This document shows, in pieces, positions 55,088-64,000 of a stretch of 64,000 bases of DNA. Origin of the DNA: Sphingomonas_L flavalba_A. GTDB lineage: Bacteria > Pseudomonadota > Alphaproteobacteria > Sphingomonadales > Sphingomonadaceae. The position numbers and the translations under genes are program-made. Below the pieces are notes generated by a model, which made no database searches, was not told where the DNA came from, and saw only the letters and a list, made by a program, of their open reading frames with translations. Within the stretch, counting starts at the first letter, position 1. Each line of letters begins with the position of its first letter. The stretch lies in the NCBI RefSeq assembly GCF_047553045.1, contig NZ_CP180208.1, forward strand, positions 372,001 to 436,000, in the 5' to 3' direction.

Positions 55088-56554
55088 ATGGTCCGGCGTG
55101 TTTCATTGCTGACAGGCGTTTCGGTCGCTCTGTTCGGCCTGTCCGCGCCTGCCGCGGCGGAAACGCTGCGCGATGCGCTGGTCAAGGCCTATACCCACAA
55201 TCCGATCCTGACCGGCGCGCGCGCCGGCCAGCGCGCGAATGACGAGAATGTGCCGATCGCCCGCGCCGACGGGCTGCCGAGCGCGCAGGCATCGGTGAAT
55301 TATGACGAGTATCTGGCGAACACGGCGGTGGTTTCGGGCGGCGGGCTGACCGCCAACAACCCAGCGCGCGCGCTGACCGGCAATGTCCAGCTGGCGGTGC
55401 CGATCTATCGGGGCGGCGCGGTGCGTAACGCGGTGCGCGCCGCGAAAACCCGGGTCGAGGCCGGGGCGGAGGGGTTGCGCGCGACCGAGGCGAGCGTGTT
55501 CAGCCAGACCGTCGCCGCCTATATGGACGTGATCCGCGATCGCGCGATCGTCGAGCTCAACCGCGAGAATGTGAAGGTGCTGGAGGTCAACCTGCAGGCG
55601 GCGAAGGACCGTTTCGAGGTTGGCGACCTGACCCGCACCGACGTGGCGCAGTCGGAAGCGCGGCTGGCGATCGCGCAGAGCGACCTGCGCGGCGCCCAGG
55701 CCCGGCTGATCGCCAGCCGGGAGAGTTACATCAAGATGGTCGGCGACGTGCCGGGCGACCTGGAGCCGCCGCCGCCGCTGCCCGACCTGCCCGCCGACCC
55801 GGACTCTGCAGTCGACGTGGCGATCGCCGAGAATCCCGACCTGCTTGCCGCCAACAAGGAACGGCAGGCGTCCGGCTATGACATCAACGCCGCCCAGTCG
55901 AACTGGCTGCCGCGCGTGTCGGCGGTCGCCAGCGGCGGCTATAACGATTATCTGAACAGCATCCCCGGCGCCGGCCGGACGATCGATACCAAGAGCGCGA
56001 CGGTCGGCGTATCGGCGACGATTCCGATCTTTCAGGGCGGGCGGCCGGGCGCGCTGGTCCGCCAGGCGCAGGCGCGGTCCGGCCAGGCGATCGAGAATGC
56101 GATCGCGGTCGAGCGCGACGTCGTCGCCCAGACCCGCGCCGCCTTCGCCAGCTGGCGGTCATCGCTGGAGGTGATCGAATCGTCGCAGGTCGCGGTCAGC
56201 GCGAACACCTTGTCGCTGGAAGGGGTTCGCGCCGAAAACAGCGTCGGCAATCGCACGATCCTCGACATACTGAATGCCGAGCAGGAACTGCTGAACGCGC
56301 AGGTCCAGCTCGTTTCCGCGCGGCGTGACGCCTATGTCGCCGGCTTCGCGCTGCTGGCGGCGATGGGCCGGGCGGAGGCGCGCGACCTTGCCCTGGATGG
56401 CGGCACCGCGCTGTACGACCCGACCGTCCATTACCGGCGGGTCAGCCACGCGATCTGGGACTGGGATTCCGGCAAGACGCCGCAACCGGTTGCGACGCGC
56501 ACCGTTGACACGCCCTCTCAAAATCCGGAAACAGCCCCGACGCCTGCCAAATAG
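55088..56554 (+). CDS. tolC: TolC family outer membrane efflux channel
   Basis: 488 residues. A signal peptide (about 1-25, ending PAAAE) precedes two outer-membrane efflux repeats: TLRDALVKAYTHNPILTGAR near 25 and DSAVDVAIAENPDLLAANKE near 240, each followed by long coiled coils. It forms the trimeric exit duct of type I secretion and RND pumps. AGCAGG lies five bases before the ATG. The neighbouring order pcm-tolC-popZ is conserved in this group. Confidence 0.92.
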   Translation: MVRRVSLLTGVSVALFGLSAPAAAETLRDALVKAYTHNPILTGARAGQRANDENVPIARADGLPSAQASVNYDEYLANTAVVSGGGLTANNPARALTGNVQLAVPIYRGGAVRNAVRAAKTRVEAGAEGLRATEASVFSQTVAAYMDVIRDRAIVELNRENVKVLEVNLQAAKDRFEVGDLTRTDVAQSEARLAIAQSDLRGAQARLIASRESYIKMVGDVPGDLEPPPPLPDLPADPDSAVDVAIAENPDLLAANKERQASGYDINAAQSNWLPRVSAVASGGYNDYLNSIPGAGRTIDTKSATVGVSATIPIFQGGRPGALVRQAQARSGQAIENAIAVERDVVAQTRAAFASWRSSLEVIESSQVAVSANTLSLEGVRAENSVGNRTILDILNAEQELLNAQVQLVSARRDAYVAGFALLAAMGRAEARDLALDGGTALYDPTVHYRRVSHAIWDWDSGKTPQPVATRTVDTPSQNPETAPTPAK

Positions 56555-56567
56555 GGTAAACGCGCCG

Positions 56568-57059
56568 ATGGGGCATATCAGCCACGAACCTTCGATGGAG
56601 GAGATTTTGTCCTCCATCAAGCGGATCATCGCCGAAGACGATGCGCCGGCCCCCCGGCGCAAGCCGTCGGCAAAGGCGGCGAAACAAGCGGTTAGCCAGC
56701 CGCGCCCGGCGGCCGAGCCAGAAGTGCTGGAGCTGACCGACGCCGTTGACGCGGACGAACCGGCCGCTCCCGCCGCGAAGGTCGCCCCGGCGAATCCGCC
56801 CGAATCGCCTGCGTCCGTCCCGGCCGTGGAAGAGGACATTGTTTCCGCCGCGGTGGCCAGCGCCAGCCGCAACGCGCTCGCCAGCCTGGCACGGCTGAAA
56901 GTCCGCGCCGAGGACAATGTGCCGGAAAACAGCCTGGAAGGGCTGGTTCGCGACATGCTGCGGCCGATGCTGAAGGAATGGCTGGACGCCAATCTGCCAA
57001 GCCTTGTCGAGGCGATGGTGGCGAAGGAGATCGCCCGGATTTCCGGCGACCGCCTGTAA
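56568..57059 (+). CDS. popZ: polar organising protein PopZ-like (DUF2497)
   Basis: 163 residues. The N-terminal helix (EPSMEEILSSIKRIIAED) and the C-terminal helical block (SLEGLVRDMLRPMLKEWLDA, then LPSLVEAMVAKEIARI) are the two conserved ends of PopZ; between them is a Pro/Ala/Glu-rich disordered stretch (about 30-95). PopZ forms a polar matrix that anchors the chromosome origin in Caulobacter. It follows tolC by 13 bases. Confidence 0.9.
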   Translation: MGHISHEPSMEEILSSIKRIIAEDDAPAPRRKPSAKAAKQAVSQPRPAAEPEVLELTDAVDADEPAAPAAKVAPANPPESPASVPAVEEDIVSAAVASASRNALASLARLKVRAEDNVPENSLEGLVRDMLRPMLKEWLDANLPSLVEAMVAKEIARISGDRL

Positions 57060-57108
57060 CCTGCACCGGCGCGATTGCGCGCGCCGCCAGCGGTGTTAAA
57101 CCTTTAGC

Positions 57109-59142
<2,034 letters not shown>

Positions 59143-59218
59143 GGCGGGGGCGGGCGTGCGGATAATTCGACGCGCCCGCTTGGCCCCGGCCCGGTCACTC
59201 GTCTAAGGCTCGGCGCCT

Positions 59219-62200
59219 ATGACCGAACTTGCCAAGACCTTCGACCCCGCCGCCATCGAGGCGCGCTGGTACGCGCGCTGGGAAGAGGAGGGGCTGTTCC
59301 GCCCCGACCGTCCGGATGCGGAGCCGTTCACCATCGTCAACCCGCCGCCGAACGTCACCGGCTCGCTCCACATCGGCCACGCGCTCGACAACACGCTGCA
59401 GGACGTGATCGTCCGCTACGAACGGCTGCGCGGCAAGGATGCGCTGTGGGTGGTCGGCACCGACCACGCCGGCATCGCCACGCAAATGGTGGTCGAGCGG
59501 CAGATGAACGCGCGCGGAGAGAAGCGCACCGATTTCACCCGCGAGCAGTTCATCGACAAGGTGTGGGAATGGAAGGCGGAAAGCGGCGGCGCGATCACCG
59601 GCCAGCTCCGCCGCCTCGGCTGTTCGATGGACTGGAGCCGCGAACAGTTCACCATGGACCCGCATTTCACCCGTGCGGTGGTGAAGGTGTTCGTCGACCT
59701 GCACCGGCAGGGCCTGCTCTACCGCGACAAGCGGCTGGTCAACTGGGACCCCGGCCTGAAAACCGCGATCAGCGACCTGGAGGTCGAGACGCGCGAGGTG
59801 AAGGGCGGCTTCTGGCACTTCAAATACCCGCTGGCCGACGGCGTGACACTGGCCGACGGGCGCGATTACATCGAAGTCGCGACGACCCGGCCGGAAACGA
59901 TGCTGGCCGACATGGCGGTGGCGGTGAACCCGGCCGACGAACGCTATGCGAACGTGATCGGCAAGGAGATTCTGCAGCCGATTACCGGCCGCCGGTTCCG
60001 CATCGTCGCCGACGAACATGCCGACCCGGAACTGGGCAGCGGCGCGGTCAAGATCACGCCGGGGCATGATTTCAACGACTTCGAGGTCGGCAGGCGCGCC
60101 GGCATCAAGGCGGCCGACATGCTCAACATGCTCGATGCCGACGCGAAGGTGGTGCAGACGGCAGACGGACTGGTCCCGGCCGAATATCTCGGCCTCGACC
60201 GGTTCGAGGCGCGGGCGCTGGTCGTCGAGCGGATGAAGGAACAGGGTTTCCTGATCCCGCACGTGACGCAGGACAAGGACGGCGAGCCGGTCGCGCACGA
60301 CGCGGAGCCGCGCACGATCCAGACGCCCTATGGCGACCGCTCCGGCGTGGTCATCGAACCGTGGCTGACCGACCAGTGGTATGTCGATGCCGCGACGCTG
60401 GCCAGGCCGGCGATCGAGACGGTGCGTTCCGGCGCGATCGAGGTCGTGCCGAAAAGCTGGGAAAAGACCTATTTCAACTGGATGGAGAACATCCAGCCCT
60501 GGTGCGTGTCCCGCCAGTTGTGGTGGGGGCACCGGATTCCGGCGTGGTATGGGCCGTATGCGTTTTCCAAAGAGGAGCGCCTAACACCGAATTGGCCGAA
60601 AATTTCTTACAGCGTTCCTGACGATTATGCTCTGGCCAACTCGGTCTCGATGGATGACGAAGTTTGCGTATGCGAAGATGAATCGTCAGCGATCGCATAC
60701 TTCGAGAAATATTATTCTGAAAGAATTGGAAATAGAAAGATAATCCTCTGCGCATCTAGGAGTGATGCACTGGGCAAGCTGTTGAATGGCGAGCTTGATC
60801 AAAGCAGTGAAATGCCGATTTGGCGCGATTCTGACGTGCTCGACACCTGGTTTTCCTCCGCGCTCTGGCCGTTCGCGACGCTGGGCTGGCCGCCAAATGA
60901 AACCGGGGGCGTGGACGCGCCGTTGCTCGCCAAGCATTACCCGAACGACCTGCTGATCTCCGGCTTCGACATCCTGTTCTTCTGGGATGCGCGGATGGCG
61001 ATGCAGGGCATCCACTTCATGGGCGAGGTGCCGTGGAAGCGGCTTTACCTGCACGGGCTGGTGCGCGCGGCGGACGGGCAGAAAATGTCCAAGTCCAAGG
61101 GCAATGTCGTCGATCCGCTCGGCCTGATCGACCAGTACGGCGCCGATGCGCTGCGCTTCTTCATGGCGGCGATGGAAAGCCAGGGCCGCGACATCAAGCT
61201 CGATGAAAAGCGGGTCGAGGGCTATCGCAACTTCGCGACCAAGCTGTGGAACGCGGCGCGTTTCTGCCAGGCAAACGGCATCGGCGCGTCGGCGACGCTG
61301 CGCGCGCCGGCGGCGGCGCTGACCGTCAACCGCTGGATCATCGCCGAGACGGTGGCGACGGTCCGCGCGCTCGACGCGGCGCTGGCTGATCTGCGTTTCG
61401 ACGAGGCGGCGAACGCGATCTACCATTTCGTCTGGAACCGGTTCTGCGACTGGTATCTGGAACTGATCAAGGGCCAGATCGACGCCGAGACGAAGGCGGT
61501 CGCCGGCTGGGTGCTCGACCAGATTCTGGTCATGCTCCACCCGTTCATGCCGTTCGTGACCGAGGAATTGTGGAACGCGCTGGGAACGCGCCAATATCCG
61601 ATCATCATCGCCAAATGGCCGCTGGCGGAGAGCGGCGCCGCGGCGGATGGCGCCGATGCGGCGGCGGAGATCGACTGGTTGATCCGGCTGGTCGGCGAAA
61701 TCCGCGCCGCGCGCACCGAACTGGGCGTGCCGCCGGGGGCGCGAACGGAGCTTCTGGTTCTATCGCACGCCGAAACGAAGCGCGGTACTCTTCATAGCCG
61801 CCCGCCCGCCAGTGATCTGATAGAGCGGGTCAGGTTGAATCGCGCATCTATTCATCGGCTGGCCCGCGTCGAGACCGTGACGTTTTTTAATTCTGGTACC
61901 AGATTCGATCTGAGCACGGGCACGTCTCGAGATCGGACGGAGGACGACACGAACTCTCGATCGCCCGGTATCCAGCTGGTTGTCGATGGCGACACGTTTA
62001 TGCTTCCGTTGGAGGGGGTCGTCGACCTGGCCGGCGAGCGCGCCCGGCTGGCCAAAACACGCGACGCCGCGGCCAGGGAACGCGACAGCCTCGCCACCCG
62101 CCTCGCCAACCCGTCCTTCGTCGAACGCGCCAAGCCGGAAGCAGTGGAAAAGGCCCGCGCCGACCATGCCGACAAGGCGGCGGAAGTCGAGCGGCTCGAC

Positions 62201-62224
62201 GCGGCGCTGGCGCGGCTGGGGTAG
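59219..62224 (+). CDS. valS: valyl-tRNA synthetase with atypical internal segments
   Basis: 1001 residues. HIGH is at 51-54 (GSLHIGHALDN), the editing domain follows, HRIPAWY is near 438, DVLDTWFSSALWPF near 540, KMSKS at 622-626, and a C-terminal coiled coil ends the protein. It is about 50 residues longer than E. coli ValRS. Between HRIPAWY and DTWFSS about 90 residues stand where E. coli has about 35, and the DNA there (60601-60840) is 45% GC by hand count, far below the neighbourhood. A second stretch (about residues 841-923) also has unusual codons. The frame is intact and all catalytic motifs are present. Confidence 0.96.
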   Translation: MTELAKTFDPAAIEARWYARWEEEGLFRPDRPDAEPFTIVNPPPNVTGSLHIGHALDNTLQDVIVRYERLRGKDALWVVGTDHAGIATQMVVERQMNARGEKRTDFTREQFIDKVWEWKAESGGAITGQLRRLGCSMDWSREQFTMDPHFTRAVVKVFVDLHRQGLLYRDKRLVNWDPGLKTAISDLEVETREVKGGFWHFKYPLADGVTLADGRDYIEVATTRPETMLADMAVAVNPADERYANVIGKEILQPITGRRFRIVADEHADPELGSGAVKITPGHDFNDFEVGRRAGIKAADMLNMLDADAKVVQTADGLVPAEYLGLDRFEARALVVERMKEQGFLIPHVTQDKDGEPVAHDAEPRTIQTPYGDRSGVVIEPWLTDQWYVDAATLARPAIETVRSGAIEVVPKSWEKTYFNWMENIQPWCVSRQLWWGHRIPAWYGPYAFSKEERLTPNWPKISYSVPDDYALANSVSMDDEVCVCEDESSAIAYFEKYYSERIGNRKIILCASRSDALGKLLNGELDQSSEMPIWRDSDVLDTWFSSALWPFATLGWPPNETGGVDAPLLAKHYPNDLLISGFDILFFWDARMAMQGIHFMGEVPWKRLYLHGLVRAADGQKMSKSKGNVVDPLGLIDQYGADALRFFMAAMESQGRDIKLDEKRVEGYRNFATKLWNAARFCQANGIGASATLRAPAAALTVNRWIIAETVATVRALDAALADLRFDEAANAIYHFVWNRFCDWYLELIKGQIDAETKAVAGWVLDQILVMLHPFMPFVTEELWNALGTRQYPIIIAKWPLAESGAAADGADAAAEIDWLIRLVGEIRAARTELGVPPGARTELLVLSHAETKRGTLHSRPPASDLIERVRLNRASIHRLARVETVTFFNSGTRFDLSTGTSRDRTEDDTNSRSPGIQLVVDGDTFMLPLEGVVDLAGERARLAKTRDAAARERDSLATRLANPSFVERAKPEAVEKARADHADKAAEVERLDAALARLG

Positions 62225-62263
62225 GGTGCACGTGTTCGGCGGGAAAGCGTTTGTAATGCGAGG

Positions 62264-62830
62264 ATGGTTGGCGTGAAGCGAGCTTTCGATCTGGTATTGG
62301 CGCTGCTTCTGCTTCCGTTTGCGCTGATCGGCGTCTTTCTGTTCTCAGTGCTGATCCTGTTTGACGATGGCGCCAACCCGCTGTTCCTGCAGCAGCGCGT
62401 GGGCCAGGATGGCAAGCTATTCACGTTGTTCAAGTTGCGGACGATGCGAGTGGGTTCGCCGAATGTCCCGTCCCATGTCGCCTCGTCGTCCCAGTTCACA
62501 CGGCTGGGGCGGTTTCTGCGCAGCGCCAAGATCGACGAGCTACCGCAAATCTGGAATGTCGTGACCGGCGATATGAGCTTTGTCGGCCCGCGTCCGTGCC
62601 TCCCCAGCCAGCACGAGCTGATCGCCTGTCGTGCCCGGCTTGGCCTGTCCGGCCTGCGCCCCGGCATAACCGGGCCAGCGCAGGTTAAGGGCATAGACAT
62701 GCGCGACCCGGCGCGGCTGGCAGAAGCCGACGCAGTCTATCTTGGCCGCTGGTCGCTGGCGCGCGATATCGGATATATCGCCGCGACGGCCATCGGATCA
62801 GGCTCTGGCGATGCGGTGAAGGGCAGTTGA
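62264..62830 (+). CDS. small initiating sugar transferase (PglC/WcaJ catalytic domain)
   Basis: 188 residues. An N-terminal re-entrant membrane helix (FDLVLALLLLPFALIGVFLF) precedes the cytoplasmic domain with LFTLFKLRTMRVG near 54, SAKIDELPQIWNVVTGDMSF near 87, and VGPRPCLPS near 107. Such monotopic enzymes transfer a sugar phosphate from UDP-sugar to undecaprenyl phosphate and so start each EPS or O-antigen repeat. It lies just after valS, with wecB and a dehydrogenase remnant converging on it. Confidence 0.9.
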   Translation: MVGVKRAFDLVLALLLLPFALIGVFLFSVLILFDDGANPLFLQQRVGQDGKLFTLFKLRTMRVGSPNVPSHVASSSQFTRLGRFLRSAKIDELPQIWNVVTGDMSFVGPRPCLPSQHELIACRARLGLSGLRPGITGPAQVKGIDMRDPARLAEADAVYLGRWSLARDIGYIAATAIGSGSGDAVKGS

Positions 62831-62858
62831 GCCTGTGGCGGACGGTGCGGCCTCGCGC

Positions 62859-63152
62859 TTACCCCGTCAGCTTTAGCGCCGGGGTGCCTTCGGTGCGTTT
62901 CGGCTGGTCCGGCCAGATGCCGCGGGTGTCGTAGACGATCTTGCCAGCGCGTTTGTCGAACGGGACGGAACGGAACACGTCGTGGTCGACCAGCCCGATC
63001 GCGTCGGCAATGCGCAATAATTCGTCGGCGATGGCGATGTTGGCGCCGTCAGCGGGGTGGACGGGCACCCGCAGGTCCTGCCGCAGCCGCGCCAGCAGGC
63101 TGATATAGCTAAGGCCGACGACGCAGACGCTAGGCGGACGATCCAGACTCAT
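62859..63152 (-). pseudogene. remnant of a UDP-sugar (ManNAc/GlcNAc-type) dehydrogenase
   Basis: 97 codons. The start PSVCVVGLSYISL resembles the Rossmann fingerprint VCVVGLGYIGLP of WecC-type enzymes, but its later glycines are now Ser. The end DHDVFRSVPFDKRAGKIVYD and TRGIWPD is their C-terminus. The whole family is over 400 residues, so the central catalytic part with the active-site Cys is missing. It directly follows wecB with a 23-base overlap, the normal place of wecC. I infer deletion; an independent small protein is unlikely but possible. Confidence 0.7.
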
Positions 63153-64000
63153 CGGCGATGATCGTCGCGATGCGATCGCTGGCATGGCCGTCGCCGAACG
63201 GGTTATGTGCGCGGGCCATGCGGGCGTAGGCCGTCGTGTCGTCGAGCAGGGTAAACATCTCGTGGACGATCCGGTCGCGGTCGGTGCCGACGAGGCGAGC
63301 GGTGCCGGCGGCGATCCCCTCCGGCCGCTCCGTCGTATCGCGCATGACCAGCACCGGCTTGCCGAGCGCCGGCGCCTCCTCCTGCACGCCGCCGCTGTCG
63401 GTCAGGACAAGATGGGCCATGTCGAGCAGACGGACGAAATGGGGGTAGTCGAGCGGGTCGACCAGCGCGACGTTCGGCGAGTTGCGCAGAACTACGTCCA
63501 TCACGCGCCGGACGTTGGGATTAGGGTGGACCGGGAAGATTACGGCGATGTCCTGCCGGGTGGCGATGGCTTGTACGGCTTCGGCGATATGCGCCATGCC
63601 GTCGCCGAAATTTTCGCGCCGATGACTGGTGACCGCGACGATTCGCCGGCCAGCGAAGCGGGCGAAGAGCGGATCTAGCCCGGCGGCGAGCGCGGGATTG
63701 GCGGCAATCCGCGCCCGGGTGGCAAGCAGCGCGTCGATCACTGTGTTGCCGGTGACATGGATACGGTCCGGCACGACATTTTCGCGGCGCAGCGCGGCGG
63801 CGGCGGTCTCGGTCGGCGCGAAATGCTGATCGGCGATCGCCGAGATGACCCGCCGGTTCGCTTCCTCCGGCCAGGGCTGAAAGATGTCGCCGCTACGCAG
63901 TCCCGCCTCGACATGGGAGACCGGCAGCCGGCGGTAGTGGGCGGCAAGCGCGCCGGCCATCGCCGTGGCTGTGTCGCCCTGAACGATCACCCGGTCGGGC
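63130..64000 (-). CDS. wecB: UDP-N-acetylglucosamine 2-epimerase (non-hydrolysing), 5' end cut by window
   Basis: About 290 codons are visible of roughly 375. QGDTATAMAGALAAHYRRLP and HVEAGLRSGDIFQPWPEE lie near the visible start, VTSHRRENFGDG and FPVHPNPNVRR in the middle, and LTDSGGVQEEAPALGKPVLV near 200. It interconverts UDP-GlcNAc and UDP-ManNAc. The frame continues past base 64000; the GTG at 63990 is internal. The usual next step, WecC, appears broken right behind it. Confidence 0.94.
   Translation of the reverse strand, partial: PDRVIVQGDTATAMAGALAAHYRRLPVSHVEAGLRSGDIFQPWPEEANRRVISAIADQHFAPTETAAAALRRENVVPDRIHVTGNTVIDALLATRARIAANPALAAGLDPLFARFAGRRIVAVTSHRRENFGDGMAHIAEAVQAIATRQDIAVIFPVHPNPNVRRVMDVVLRNSPNVALVDPLDYPHFVRLLDMAHLVLTDSGGVQEEAPALGKPVLVMRDTTERPEGIAAGTARLVGTDRDRIVHEMFTLLDDTTAYARMARAHNPFGDGHASDRIATIIADESGSSA

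Noticed and set aside
62859..63185. Reading 62859-63185 as a complete small protein starting upstream at 63185
   Set aside because: The extra N-terminal residues overlap wecB and show no similarity; the similarity to dehydrogenases starts after the ATG at 63152.

Overview
The window is one contiguous piece of a high-GC alphaproteobacterial chromosome, most likely a member of the Sphingomonadaceae. The grounds are the murB-ddl-ftsQ-ftsA-ftsZ order, a PEP-CTERM protein with the PEPxxWA anchor, a CIRCE-controlled groESL, a Caulobacter-type TonB receptor, the cobA-DUF2849-cysI-DUF934-cysH sulfite operon, and the pcm-tolC-popZ-valS neighbourhood. I see no phage genes, insertion sequences or CRISPR array. 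Both edges cut genes: murB lacks its 5' end at base 1 and wecB lacks its 5' end at base 64000.

Layout. 1-5513: cell wall and division genes (murB, ddl, ftsQ, ftsA, ftsZ), most overlapping by a few bases. 5639-15125: housekeeping genes (TPR/SPOR protein, dGTPase, ada, msrA/msrB, a HerA-like ATPase, a TRIC/UPF0126 membrane protein, a GNAT acetyltransferase, sppA). 15254-16011: a PEP-CTERM protein behind a near-canonical sigma-54 promoter. 16101-18303: groESL with promoter, perfect CIRCE and terminator. Then phaC, separated from groEL by a long palindromic repeat, and an alaC-like aminotransferase.

21574-35804 is the most distinctive region: a pectin/galacturonan utilisation locus. It encodes a TonB receptor, an acetyl-esterase-like hydrolase and a GH43 enzyme (one leftward operon); a family 1 pectate lyase and an exported cupin (rightward); KduI, KduD and a type-B carboxylesterase (leftward); a LacI-family regulator; and an FAH/hydratase-family protein with a hexuronate-type MFS permease (rightward). 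Five copies of an operator-like motif sharing ACCGGTGTCA lie ahead of all five transcription units, including the regulator's own. This looks like one local regulon. KDG kinase, KDPG aldolase and unsaturated glucuronyl hydrolase are not in the window.

35869-46969: pyrimidine deaminases (dcd, cdd), a UPF0262 gene, dnaB with a perfect DnaA-box match upstream, the sulfite/siroheme operon, astD, selO and an alpha/beta hydrolase. A second copy of the palindromic repeat lies between dnaB and cysH, which, like groEL and phaC, converge.

46986-64000: surface-polysaccharide genes mixed with housekeeping genes: a CapD/WbpM-type dehydratase, galU, a UDP-glucuronate-epimerase-like gene, a small initiating sugar transferase and wecB. 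Two reading frames here (46986-47315 and 62859-63152) look like internally deleted remnants of a glycosyltransferase and a nucleotide-sugar dehydrogenase, so the polysaccharide repertoire seems to have eroded. In between lie a Sua5/TsaC gene, an acyl-CoA dehydrogenase, tRNA-Cys, pcm, tolC, popZ, an S9 peptidase and valS. The valS product is unusually long and carries an AT-rich, compositionally foreign internal segment.
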